A stretch of 64,000 nt of DNA from Microbacterium sp. EYE_78 (GTDB taxonomy: Bacteria > Actinomycetota > Actinomycetes > Actinomycetales > Microbacteriaceae). The stretch is taken from contig NZ_JAHXMY010000001.1 of NCBI RefSeq assembly GCF_023149035.1, positions 744,001 through 808,000 on the forward strand, in the 5' to 3' direction. Shown piece by piece: positions 35,356-43,112 of this stretch. Every line of letters starts with the position of its first letter. The first letter of the stretch is position 1. The notes under the pieces were generated by a model. That model had not been told where the DNA came from, ran no database searches, and was given only the letters and a program-made list of their open reading frames with translations. A program made the translations under genes and the position numbers.

Positions 35356-36425
35356 CCGCGGGCGGATGCCGCCGGTGACGTCGCGCGGGCATCGATCAGC
35401 TCGCGTCCGGACAGGACCCCGGGCAGTCCTCGACCCGCCTGAGTGGTGAAGAAGAGCACGACGGCGAGCAGCCCGAAGGCCCCGGCCGCGATCCCCGCAT
35501 CCCCGAACAGCTGAGCGACGAGCAGGTACCCGCCGATCCCGCCCGCGAAGCGCAGCAGGCGCGCCGGCACCTCCGGCATCCGGCCGCCCGCGAAGCGGAG
35601 CTCGACGGCGAGATCCCCGACCGACCGACCGCTCGTGAGGATGACCGCGAGCCAGACGGCGATCGGGACCCACGCGGCGGCGAGGTCGCCCCAGGTGCCG
35701 TCCTCGACGAGGTCACGCCGTCCGAGCACGAACTGCAGGATGAGCTGCACGGCTGCGCCCGCCGCCGCAGCGAGGATGGAAGCGCCGAGCACGTCGCACA
35801 CGATCGCGAGCAGCCGCCGCCACCGCGTGACGGGTCGTGGTTCGTCGGCGTCCGCTGCCCGCTCGACGCCGCGGAGGCGGCCCGGCACGAACAGGCCGAG
35901 GAGCGAGCCGACGATCGCACCGGTGACGTTCGTCGTGAGGTCGCCGACGTCGAAGAGACGGTATGCGCAGGGGAAGACGCCCCACACGCCGGTGAGCTGG
36001 GTGAATTCGACGACGAGCGAGACCGCGAGACCGGTCGCTGCCCCGATGAGCACGCCGCGCCGCCCGACGACCCGAACGAGGAAGCCGAGAGGAACGAACA
36101 GCAGGACGTTGAAGGCGACCTGGAGCAGGCGCACATCCGTGAGCGGGCTGCCGTCGGCGATCGCGCCCGCGATGTCATCGATCGTCGGGCGGAGGGTCAG
36201 CACGGCTCCCGCACAGCGGTAGTCCGATGACGAGGGGATCGGCAGGAGCGTATAGGTCCAGATCGCGACGAAGTAGACGAGGGATGCCGCCCAGAATGCG
36301 AGTCGCGGAAGCGTCAGCCGTCCGCGGCGTCGATAACTGACGGCGACGAGCGGGACGAACAGCAGCACCCCCAGGATGACACCGAAGAGCACGGCCATGA
36401 GGGCGGAGTACAGCTGGGCGGCCAT
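35349..36425 (-). CDS. VanZ-RDD domain fusion membrane protein
   Basis: A 358-residue protein with two membrane domains. Residues about 1-180 form a VanZ-like unit (WTYTLLPIPSSSDYRC, NVLLFVPLGFLVRVV, EFTQLTGVWGVFPCAYRLFDVGDLTTNVTGA in parts). Residues about 205-345 form an RDD domain (RRLLAIVCDVLGASIL, SVGDLAVELRF). VanZ in Enterococcus gives teicoplanin resistance, but most VanZ-domain proteins are of unknown role. The fusion is known in actinobacteria. It is divergent from the kimA-like gene. Confidence 0.87.
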   Translation of the reverse strand: MAAQLYSALMAVLFGVILGVLLFVPLVAVSYRRRGRLTLPRLAFWAASLVYFVAIWTYTLLPIPSSSDYRCAGAVLTLRPTIDDIAGAIADGSPLTDVRLLQVAFNVLLFVPLGFLVRVVGRRGVLIGAATGLAVSLVVEFTQLTGVWGVFPCAYRLFDVGDLTTNVTGAIVGSLLGLFVPGRLRGVERAADADEPRPVTRWRRLLAIVCDVLGASILAAAAGAAVQLILQFVLGRRDLVEDGTWGDLAAAWVPIAVWLAVILTSGRSVGDLAVELRFAGGRMPEVPARLLRFAGGIGGYLLVAQLFGDAGIAAGAFGLLAVVLFFTTQAGRGLPGVLSGRELIDARATSPAASARGH

Positions 36426-36461
36426 GTCGGGAGTCTATTGACACGGACGGAACGCCTGACG

Positions 36462-36490
36462 TTGCACGGATTCCGCTCGAGGCGTAATGT
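36462..36490 (+). promoter_or_regulatory. Promoter of the KimA-like gene
   Basis: -35 TTGCAC (36462-36467), 17-bp spacer, -10 TAATGT (36485-36490), followed 8 nt later by the GTG at 36499. The hexamer spacing fits a housekeeping promoter with leaderless transcription. A second TTGACA at 36438-36443 has no matching -10. There is no room for a c-di-AMP riboswitch. Confidence 0.65.
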
Positions 36491-36498
36491 CGCCCGCC

Positions 36499-38538
36499 GT
36501 GACCACTGATAGTCGCGACCCGAACGCGGCCCCGTCGCCCGCCGTCAAGCGCATGCTGATCGGCGAGCCCCTCGACTCCGAGAAGCTCGACGGGCAGCTC
36601 CTGCCGAAGAAGCGGGCGCTGCCGATCTTCGCCTCGGATGCGCTCTCCTCCGTCGCGTACGCGCCGCAGGAGCTGCTGATGATCCTGCTCATCGGCGGCA
36701 CCGCGTTCATGGCCTTCGCGCCGCACGTCGCGGCGGCGGTCGTCGTGCTCCTGATCGTCGTCGTGCTGAGCTACCGACAGCTCATCAAGGCGTATCCCTC
36801 GGGTGGCGGCGACTACGAGGTGGCCCGCACGAACCTCGGCGAGAAGGCCGGGGTCGTCGTGGCATCCGCCCTGCTGGTCGACTACGTGCTCACGGTGGCG
36901 GTGTCGGTCTCATCCGGCGTCGACAACATCATCTCAGCGATCCCCGTGCTCGACCCGTGGCGCGTCGAGCTCGCCATCGGCTTCGTCGTCCTGCTGGTGA
37001 TCGTGAACCTGCGCGGTGTGCGCGAGGCATCCCAGGCCTTCGCGATCCCGACCTACATCTTCATCGGCTCGGTCGCCCTGATGATCGTGACGGGGCTCTT
37101 CCGGTGGGCCGTCGGCGATGCGCCCGTCGCCTCGAGTGCCGAGTTCACGGTGCAGACCGAGAGCCTCTCGCAGATCGCCTTCATCCTGCTGATCCTGCGG
37201 GCCTTCTCGAGCGGATGCTCCGCCCTGACCGGCGTCGAAGCGGTGAGCAACGGCGTCCCGGCGTTCCGCAAGCCGAAGATCAAGAACGCGCAGACGACGC
37301 TCGTCCTGATGGGCGGGATCGCGATCCTCCTGTTCACGGGGCTCACCGCCCTCGCCCTCATCTCCCGCGTGCACTACGCCGAGAACCCGTGCGACCTCGT
37401 GGGCTTCGACTGCGCGGCCGGTCCGCAGCCGAGCCTCATGGCGCAGGTGGCGTCCGCGACGTTCGGCGGTGACTCGATTCCGTTCTTCGTCATCCAGGCC
37501 GCGACCGCGTGCGTCCTGCTGCTCGCGGCGAACACCGCGTTCAACGGCTTCCCGCTGCTCGGGTCCGTCCTCGCGCGCGACAGCTACGCGCCGAAGTCGC
37601 TCAATTCGCGTGGCGACCGACTGGTGTTCTCGAACGGGATGCTGATCCTCGGCGGCGCTGCGATCCTCATTCTCGTCGTCTTCCAGGCCGACCTGACCAC
37701 CCTCATCCAGCTGTACATCATCGGTGTCTTCGTCTCGTTCTCCCTCGGCCAGATCGGGATGGTCCGTCACTGGCGGCGCGAGCTGCGACTGCTGAAGAAG
37801 CACTCGGCCGCGCGGCGCGAGGCCCTGACCGGTCTCGCGATCAACAGCGTCGGCGCCGCGTTCACGGTGGCGGTCCTCGTGGTGGTGACCGTGACGAAGT
37901 TCACCCACGGTGCCTGGCTCGTCTTCCTCGCGATGCCGGTGCTCGCCTTCCTCATGGTCGGCGTGAACCGCTACTACCGCGACGTCGAGCACGAGATCGC
38001 GATGGACGACACCGTGCGATTCGGCTCGACGGGCGACCTGGCCATCGTGCTGGTGGGCAAGCTGCAGAAGCCCGTCGCGAAGGCCATCGACTACGCCCTC
38101 GCCGCGAAGCACGACAAGACGCTCGCCGTCCACGTCGCCATCGCGGGCGACGACATCGCCGAGCTGAAGGCCGACTGGCAGTACCACGGCATGCCGGTGC
38201 CCCTGATCGTGGTCGACTCCCCCTTCCGGCAGTACGCATCGCCGTTGATCGGGTTCATCGAGAAGTATCGCGAGAAGCACGGTCCGTCGGTGGTGACGGT
38301 CTACCTGCCGCAGTACATCGTGGGTCACTGGTGGGAGACACCGCTGCACAACCGTCGTGCGCGTCGCATCGCGCAGCAGCTCATGATGGTGCACGGCGTC
38401 ACCGTGACCCTCGTGCCGTGGCTGCTCGACTCGTCGGAGATCATCTACGGCCGTCGCTCGCGACCGCTCCCGGGCGATGACCGCGGTGGTCGCATCGAAC
38501 AGCGTCATTACGGTTTGGTGGAGCATTCCGACAACTGA
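36499..38538 (+). CDS. kimA: KimA-family potassium importer
   Basis: A 679-residue APC-superfamily transporter with about 12 helices and a 170-residue cytoplasmic tail. Strong KimA (YdaO) marks: IFASDALSSVAYAPQELL, SYRQLIKAYPSGGGDYEVA, AFSSGCSALTGVEAVSNGVPAF and LAANTAFNGFPLL, plus a C-terminal Usp-like domain. KimA is a high-affinity K+/H+ symporter inhibited by c-di-AMP in Bacillus. ATG 36487 is in frame but lies inside the -10, so GTG 36499 is preferred. Widely mis-annotated as amino-acid permease. Confidence 0.9.
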   Translation: MTTDSRDPNAAPSPAVKRMLIGEPLDSEKLDGQLLPKKRALPIFASDALSSVAYAPQELLMILLIGGTAFMAFAPHVAAAVVVLLIVVVLSYRQLIKAYPSGGGDYEVARTNLGEKAGVVVASALLVDYVLTVAVSVSSGVDNIISAIPVLDPWRVELAIGFVVLLVIVNLRGVREASQAFAIPTYIFIGSVALMIVTGLFRWAVGDAPVASSAEFTVQTESLSQIAFILLILRAFSSGCSALTGVEAVSNGVPAFRKPKIKNAQTTLVLMGGIAILLFTGLTALALISRVHYAENPCDLVGFDCAAGPQPSLMAQVASATFGGDSIPFFVIQAATACVLLLAANTAFNGFPLLGSVLARDSYAPKSLNSRGDRLVFSNGMLILGGAAILILVVFQADLTTLIQLYIIGVFVSFSLGQIGMVRHWRRELRLLKKHSAARREALTGLAINSVGAAFTVAVLVVVTVTKFTHGAWLVFLAMPVLAFLMVGVNRYYRDVEHEIAMDDTVRFGSTGDLAIVLVGKLQKPVAKAIDYALAAKHDKTLAVHVAIAGDDIAELKADWQYHGMPVPLIVVDSPFRQYASPLIGFIEKYREKHGPSVVTVYLPQYIVGHWWETPLHNRRARRIAQQLMMVHGVTVTLVPWLLDSSEIIYGRRSRPLPGDDRGGRIEQRHYGLVEHSDN

Positions 38539-38573
38539 GGGATCCCGGGCGCCGGCTCTGCCAGGATGACGGC

Positions 38574-39326
38574 ATGACTGCGCAGAGCCGCTCGAAGGCA
38601 CTGGTTCCGCTCCTGATCGCCGCGGGGGTGCTGGCCGTCGCCGTCGTGTTGGTGCTCGTCATGTTCCTCGGTCGGCCGACGGAACCTGCCGCAGCCCCCT
38701 CGCCGTCGTCCACCCCCGTCGACCAGCAACCGTCCCCGACGCCGTCCCCGACCCCGACTCCCAGCTCGACGCCGAGCGCGAGTGCGGATGCGACACCTCG
38801 CGAGGTCGCGGTGGGCCCGGATGGCTTCGACATCGTCGCCGAGGACGGGACCAGCCTGTTCACCTATCTCTGGACCGACGATGCGGATGACGCCGTCGCG
38901 GAGCTCACCGACGTGTTCGGTGCGGAGCCGAGCGAATCGCTCGTCGAGGGTGATCAGACCCACTTCCCGGACTACACCTCGTACAACTGGGATGGGTTCG
39001 CACTGCGCGACATGATCCCCAGTGAGGGCGGCAAGTCACGGGACGAGTACTTCACCCCGTCGTACGCATCCATCACGGCGAATGAGGTGAACGGGATCGC
39101 CGTCGTGGGCGAGTTCGGTCTCGCCGTCGGACTGAGCGTCGACGACGTCCGCGCGCTCGATCCCGACGAGGAGATCGAGATGTCCGACGGCACGCCGCGA
39201 TTCTTCTTCGCGACCGATCGGGACGATGACGCCGTCGAGGACGAGGTCTACGGCTATTCGCCGTGGGTCGAGACCGACGGATCCGCCGTCGTCCAGATCA
39301 CCTACCGTCCGTATTCGGAGCTCTGA
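38574..39326 (+). CDS. Membrane-anchored protein, paralogue of the 34.54-kb gene
   Basis: A 250-residue protein: basic start, one helix (LVPLLIAAGVLAVAVVLVLVM), a Ser/Pro/Thr linker (about 35-70) and an acidic outside domain with GPDGFDIVAEDGTSLFTYLW, SYNWDGFALRDM and GEFGLAVGLSVDDVRAL. It shares domain order and motifs with the protein at 34537-35355 (about 170 comparable residues). The role is unknown. It follows the potassium importer by 35 bp, with a possible -10 CAGGAT about 7 nt before ATG. Confidence 0.78.
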   Translation: MTAQSRSKALVPLLIAAGVLAVAVVLVLVMFLGRPTEPAAAPSPSSTPVDQQPSPTPSPTPTPSSTPSASADATPREVAVGPDGFDIVAEDGTSLFTYLWTDDADDAVAELTDVFGAEPSESLVEGDQTHFPDYTSYNWDGFALRDMIPSEGGKSRDEYFTPSYASITANEVNGIAVVGEFGLAVGLSVDDVRALDPDEEIEMSDGTPRFFFATDRDDDAVEDEVYGYSPWVETDGSAVVQITYRPYSEL

Positions 39327-39379
39327 CGGCCCTCCGCTACCACCGGCCGCGGGTCCGTGTACCGGCGTAGCCTAGAGGG

Positions 39380-40675
39380 GTGTCTTCCCCCGTCCTGTCC
39401 GAGTCGGCCACGTTCGACGCTGCCCGGTTGCGTGCGGATTTCCCGATCCTGCAGCAGGAGGTCAACGGGCACCCCCTGGTGTATCTGGATTCGGCTGCGA
39501 CGAGTCAGAAGCCGCGGCAGGTGCTGCAGGCGGAGTACGACTTCCTGACCTCCAGCAACGCTGCCGTGCACCGCGGTGCGCACACCCTGGCCGCGGAGGC
39601 GACCGACCTGTTCGAGGACGCCCGGGCTGCGGTGGCCCGGTTCGTGGGTGCACGGCCCGAGCAGCTCGTGTGGACCAGCGGTGCCACGGCGGGGCTGAAC
39701 CTCATCGCGTACAGCATCTCCAACGCGACCCTGGGTCGGGGTGCGCCCGCATCGGCCCGGTACGTGCTGCAGCCCGGGGATGAGATCGTGGTGACCGAGG
39801 CGGAGCATCACGCGAACCTGATCCCGTGGCAGGAACTCGCCGCCCGCACCGGTGCGGTGCTGCGCCACATCCCGGTCCACGACGACGGCCGGCTCGACAT
39901 GGACGCCGCAGCCGACCTCATCGGCGACCGCACCCGGATCGTCGCGTTCTCGCACGTGTCCAACGTGCTCGGGATCGTGAACCCCGTCACCGAGCTCGTC
40001 GCCCTCGCCGGGCGGGTCGGCGCGCTCACGGTGATGGACGCGTGCCAATCCGCCCCGCACATGCAGCTCGACCTGCCCGCCCTCGGTGTGGACCTCGCCG
40101 TGTTCAGCGGCCACAAGATGCTCGGCCCCTACGGGATCGGCGGGCTCTACGGCCGCAGCGAGATCCTCGAAGCCCTGCCCCCGTTCCTCACCGGCGGGTC
40201 GATGATCACCACCGTCACCCTCGACGAGGCCGGGTACCTCCCCCCGCCGCAGCGGTTCGAGGCCGGGACGCAACCCATCGGCCCCGCGATCGGGCTGGCC
40301 GCAGCCGTCGCCTACCTCCAAGACGCCGGGCTCGCCGCCGTCCACGCCCACGAACAACGCCTCGCCGCACGCATGCGCGACGGCCTCATCGACATCCCCG
40401 GCATCCGCCTCCTCGGCGACGCCGACGGCGCCGAACGCGTCGGGCTCTGGGCGTTCGAGGTCGACGGGGTCCACGCCCACGACGCCGGACAATTCCTCGA
40501 CGCCCAAGGCATCGCCGTCCGCGTCGGCCACCACTGCGCCGCACCCCTGCACCGCCGATTCGGGATGACCGCATCCGTCCGCGCATCCGCCGCCCTCTAC
40601 AACACCGACGCCGATGTCGATGCCTTCCTGGACGCCGTCACCGGCATCCGCCCGTACTTCGGAGTGAACGCATGA
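39380..40675 (+). CDS. sufS: Cysteine desulfurase, SufS type
   Basis: A 431-residue PLP enzyme that takes sulfur from cysteine for Fe-S clusters. Features: FDAARLRADFPILQQEVNG, YLDSAATSQKP, TEAEHHANLIPWQ, PLP lysine in FSGHKMLGP and the persulfide Cys386 in RVGHHCAAPL, the group II (SufS) form RxGxHCA. GTG 39380 is 6 nt after TAGCCT (39368-39373). It overlaps sufU by 4 bp; the scaffold operon sufBDC is not in the window, so this is a separate two-gene unit. Confidence 0.95.
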   Translation: MSSPVLSESATFDAARLRADFPILQQEVNGHPLVYLDSAATSQKPRQVLQAEYDFLTSSNAAVHRGAHTLAAEATDLFEDARAAVARFVGARPEQLVWTSGATAGLNLIAYSISNATLGRGAPASARYVLQPGDEIVVTEAEHHANLIPWQELAARTGAVLRHIPVHDDGRLDMDAAADLIGDRTRIVAFSHVSNVLGIVNPVTELVALAGRVGALTVMDACQSAPHMQLDLPALGVDLAVFSGHKMLGPYGIGGLYGRSEILEALPPFLTGGSMITTVTLDEAGYLPPPQRFEAGTQPIGPAIGLAAAVAYLQDAGLAAVHAHEQRLAARMRDGLIDIPGIRLLGDADGAERVGLWAFEVDGVHAHDAGQFLDAQGIAVRVGHHCAAPLHRRFGMTASVRASAALYNTDADVDAFLDAVTGIRPYFGVNA

Positions 40676-41133
40676 ACGGTCTCGACTCGCTCTATCAGGA
40701 GCTCATCCTCGATCACTCGAAGCACCCGCACGGGCGCGGCCTGTCGGAGGAGGCGGGACGCTCGGCGAGCTCGCACCAGCACAACCCGATGTGCGGTGAT
40801 GACATCACCCTTCGGGTGCGCGTCGACGACGACGGAGAGCGCATCGTCGATCTGTCCTGGGAGGGGTCGGGCTGCTCGATCTCGCAGGCGTCCGCCTCGA
40901 TGCTCGCCGCCCTCGTCGAGGAGGACGGCGGAGACGCCGGCCTGCCGCGGGAGGATGCCGTCGCGCTGATCGACCGGTTCCGCGAGGCGCTCCGGTCGCG
41001 CGGCAGCATCCCGCTCGACGAGGAGACGTTCGCCGATGCGGCGGCCCTGTCGGGCGTCTCGAAGTTCTCGGCGCGGGTGAAGTGCGCGATGCTCGCGTGG
41101 GTCGCGCTCGAGGACGCCCTCGCCCGGGCCTGA
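40672..41133 (+). CDS. sufU: Fe-S assembly sulfurtransferase SufU
   Basis: A 153-residue SufU. The zinc ligands and sulfur acceptor are seen: Cys41 and Asp43 in NPMCGDD, Cys68 in GSGCSISQAS, Cys138 in KCAML; the inserted region between Cys68 and Cys138 marks SufU against IscU. It accepts persulfide sulfur from SufS by zinc-ligand exchange. ATG 40672 overlaps the sufS stop. The last 23 bases of the gene are repeated directly downstream and feed the terminator. Confidence 0.94.
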   Translation: MNGLDSLYQELILDHSKHPHGRGLSEEAGRSASSHQHNPMCGDDITLRVRVDDDGERIVDLSWEGSGCSISQASASMLAALVEEDGGDAGLPREDAVALIDRFREALRSRGSIPLDEETFADAAALSGVSKFSARVKCAMLAWVALEDALARA

Positions 41134-41180
41134 ACGCGAGGACGCCCTCGCCCGGGCCTCAGCCGGCGGACGAGGGCGTC
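41109..41180. terminator. Terminator made from a duplicated sufU 3' end
   Basis: The 23-bp word CGAGGACGCCCTCGCCCGGGCCT occurs twice, at 41109-41131 (end of sufU) and 41137-41159. The second copy supplies GACGCCCTCG (41141-41150), which pairs perfectly with CGAGGGCGTC (41171-41180) across a 20-nt loop. It lies between the convergent sufU and AHSA1 genes, so it can stop both transcripts. Confidence 0.7.
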
Positions 41181-41194
41181 GCTTGGCAGGACGG

Positions 41195-42163
41195 TCAGGC
41201 CGTCTGCAGCACCTCGCGCTCGAGGCGAGCGTACGACGCCTCCATGCCGTCCGCCATCCCGGTGGCGAGGATCATGTCGCGCGTCTCGCGATCGGGGTAC
41301 TCGATCAGCAGCGTCAGCAGCGTCGCCCCGTCCTCTTCGTAGAACTGCAGGTCGTTGGTCGTCGACGGGCCGTCCATGCCGATCATCTTCTCGGTGCTGA
41401 CCGAGCGGCGCGGCTCGTCGAGCAGCAGCGTCTCGCCCTCGAAGCCGAACCGGCTCTCGGGGTTGCCGTCCTCCTCCCAGACGTTCCGGTAGTGCTCGCC
41501 GACCACGCACTCGACCATCGACCACCCGTCGGGGCCCAGCATCCACTTCTTCAGCAGTTCCGGGTCGTTGTGCGCCCGCCACACCAGGTCGCGCGGTCCG
41601 TCGACCAGGCGTGTGATGCGGACGTGCGTGTCGTCGAGCAGCTCGACGTTCGTCCCTTTGCCCTGGAACCACTCGCGGAGGTCGTGCAAGACCGTGTCGA
41701 GCTGGCCCATCGCGAGACGGGAGCCTTCGACCGCGCCCATGGCGACAACCTGCTCGAGCGCCTCCGCCGACGTGAAGTACGAGACGTTGGACAGGCGGGA
41801 TCCGCCCGGCGTCTCATCGAAGGAGAAGACCATGCGCATCGACGGGAACTCAGCGATCGGCTGCCCGTGCTCGTCGGCGAATGCGTCGAGCACCTCGAAG
41901 CCGCGTCCCTCGTCGATGGAGAGGAACTCCCAGGTGCCATGGGACTTCTCGCCCTGCGGGCTGGTCATCGCGTAGTGCGCGTGGCCGCCGACGGTGAAGT
42001 CGAACTCGGTGAAGGTCGCCGGCCAGCCGGGAGGGCCCCAGAAGCGCTCGAGCTGACGCGGCTGCGTGAACGCGCGCCACAGCCGATCGACCGGGGCGTC
42101 GACGTCGGCGGTGAGCGTCATGGTGAGGTTCTCGGCATCGGTGGTGATGTCGGTGACGGGCAT
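41195..42163 (-). CDS. Tandem SRPBCC/AHSA1-domain protein
   Basis: A 322-residue protein with two AHSA1-type START-like domains: about 10-155 (MTLTADVDAPVDRLWRAF, ERFWGPPGWPATFTEFDF, GTWEFLSIDEG) and about 172-320 (VRITRLVDGPRDLVWRAH, KKWMLGPDGWSM, YRNVWEEDGN). The domains bind hydrophobic ligands; with an adjacent ArsR regulator they form a very common pair whose physiological task is unknown. Its start at 42163 is 28 bp after the ArsR stop, with GAAGGAGAAG between. Confidence 0.9.
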   Translation of the reverse strand: MPVTDITTDAENLTMTLTADVDAPVDRLWRAFTQPRQLERFWGPPGWPATFTEFDFTVGGHAHYAMTSPQGEKSHGTWEFLSIDEGRGFEVLDAFADEHGQPIAEFPSMRMVFSFDETPGGSRLSNVSYFTSAEALEQVVAMGAVEGSRLAMGQLDTVLHDLREWFQGKGTNVELLDDTHVRITRLVDGPRDLVWRAHNDPELLKKWMLGPDGWSMVECVVGEHYRNVWEEDGNPESRFGFEGETLLLDEPRRSVSTEKMIGMDGPSTTNDLQFYEEDGATLLTLLIEYPDRETRDMILATGMADGMEASYARLEREVLQTA

Positions 42164-42191
42164 GTCCTTCTCCTTCTTCGGATGGGGTGTG

Positions 42192-42533
42192 TCAGTTCTC
42201 TGATTCGGCCAGGAAGGCGTCGAGTCGGTCGATGCGGGCGCGCCACATGTCCTCGTAGTGTGCGAGGAGCGCCCGCGCGCGGGCGATCATCGCGGGGTCC
42301 GCTCGGACCAGGCGCTCGCGACCCTCGGCGCGTTTGACGACGAGCTCCGCCGCCTCGAGGACCGCGACGTGTTTTTGCACGGCCGCGAACGACATCTCGT
42401 AGTCGGCTGCCAGAGCCGAGACGGACTGTTCGCGCTCGAGCGTGCGCCGCAGGATGTCGCGGCGGGTCCGCGTTGCGAGCGCGTGGAACACGCGGTCGAT
42501 CTGTGCATCGGTGAGCTCCATTTGTGCAACCAT
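42192..42533 (-). CDS. ArsR-family regulator of the AHSA1 gene
   Basis: A 113-residue winged-helix regulator (FHALATRTRRDILRRTL, AADYEMSFAAVQKHVAVLEAAELV, GRERLVRADP), with no metal-binding cysteines, like the YdfF/SdpR-type group linked to AHSA1 genes. ATG 42533 is itself inside the palindrome CAACCATTTGGTTG; ATG 42521 is an alternative. Expression is probably leaderless from TAACGT (42547 to 42542), with autorepression by binding over the start. Confidence 0.88.
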   Translation of the reverse strand: MVAQMELTDAQIDRVFHALATRTRRDILRRTLEREQSVSALAADYEMSFAAVQKHVAVLEAAELVVKRAEGRERLVRADPAMIARARALLAHYEDMWRARIDRLDAFLAESEN

Positions 42534-42547
42534 TTGGTTGTACGTTA
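42527..42547 (-). promoter_or_regulatory. ArsR operator overlapping the start codon
   Basis: A perfect 14-bp palindrome CAACCATTTGGTTG (42527-42540) contains the ATG of the arsR-like gene. The -10-like TAACGT (42547 to 42542) abuts it. A bound dimer would cover the transcription start. Confidence 0.7.
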
Positions 42548-42607
42548 GGGGGTGGGATGCCGGGTGTCAAGAGGCGCCGCTCGTCGGCTTCCAGAGGGCT
42601 CCGCGAC

Positions 42608-42687
42608 ACCGGATTCGGAGGATGTCATCGGATTCGGATCGGTCGGGGCGTTCTGATCCGACTCCGGCGCGTTCCTCCGAATTCGGT
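42608..42687. repeat. 80-nt long imperfect inverted repeat (two-tier hairpin)
   Basis: Outer arms ACCGGATTCGGAGGA (42608-42622) and TCCTCCGAATTCGGT (42673-42687) pair at 14 of 15 positions. Inner arms CGGATTCGGATC (42629-42640) and GATCCGACTCCG (42655-42666) pair at 11 of 12, around a 14-nt loop. The tiers are separated by a symmetric 6 x 6 internal loop. The whole lies in a 267-bp intergenic region of lower GC between arsR and a gene fragment. It could be a palindromic mobile repeat, a small RNA or a terminator. Confidence 0.75.
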
Positions 42688-42735
42688 GATCTCCGTCGGA
42701 CGCGTGGGTGAGGTGAGTCTCATCTTCGGCCTGTG

Positions 42736-42761
42736 GAAACCGGCCGTTCGGGGGCGGTTTC
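42736..42761. repeat. Short hairpin in the gene-poor region
   Basis: GAAACCG (42736-42742) and CGGTTTC (42755-42761) form a perfect 7-bp stem with a 12-nt loop, 40 bp upstream of the small ORF at 42801. Function unknown. Confidence 0.4.
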
Positions 42762-42800
42762 GGCGGGGTGGATGTCGGAGGTTGCTGCTGCAATCGGGGT

Positions 42801-42998
42801 ATGACGGATGCGGTGGAAACCCCAGATGGCGACGACCATTTCGCCACGCTGGCGGGGATCATCGCTGACGCCGGCGAGGTCAGTCTCGGCCTCGCCCGCA
42901 TGCAGATCGCGGAGCTGCGCGCGCTGGCCGCGGCTGGCCGCTCGGCGCAGGCGCGGGCGCAGGCCGTCACCGCGAACACCCGCAGCGGCTTTGAGTGA
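42801..42998 (+). pseudogene. 65-codon ORF, possible remnant of a DUF222/HNH gene
   Basis: The frame reads MTDAVETPDGDDHFATLAGI, then a helical stretch LARMQIAELRALAAAGRSAQARAQ and stops soon after. The start resembles the N-terminus of DUF222/13E12-type HNH endonuclease genes, abundant in Microbacteriaceae, which are normally over 400 residues; here nothing of the endonuclease follows. There is no strong ribosome site (CGGGGT). The flanking DNA has hairpins and short tandem repeats, as expected of a decayed locus. A genuine small protein cannot be excluded. Confidence 0.4.
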
Positions 42999-43039
42999 AC
43001 CCGACCGTGAGGCTGGCGAATCCGGCCCCCGACCGACTC

Positions 43040-43077
43040 GCGCGCAGCTCACGCGCAGCACACGCGCAGCACACGCG
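43040..43077. repeat. 11-bp tandem repeat, about 3.4 copies
   Basis: Units ACGCGCAGCAC at 43051-43061 and 43062-43072 are identical, preceded by the variant GCGCGCAGCTC (43040-43050) and followed by a partial ACGCG. It lies between the gene fragment and the end of the DksA-like gene. Confidence 0.7.
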
Positions 43078-43112
43078 ACCGCCACGCGGGGCGCACACGA
43101 CCGAGGAGAAGC

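Noticed and set aside
36426..36498. c-di-AMP (ydaO) riboswitch upstream of the KimA-like gene
   Set aside because: The gap is too short and the start is predicted leaderless.
36487..36498. ATG 36487 as the start of the KimA-like protein
   Set aside because: It overlaps the -10 hexamer TAATGT; GTG 36499 fits better, though this is not proven.
43040..43077. Short repeats that might be a CRISPR array
   Set aside because: Units are 11 bp and contiguous without spacers, and no cas gene is present.
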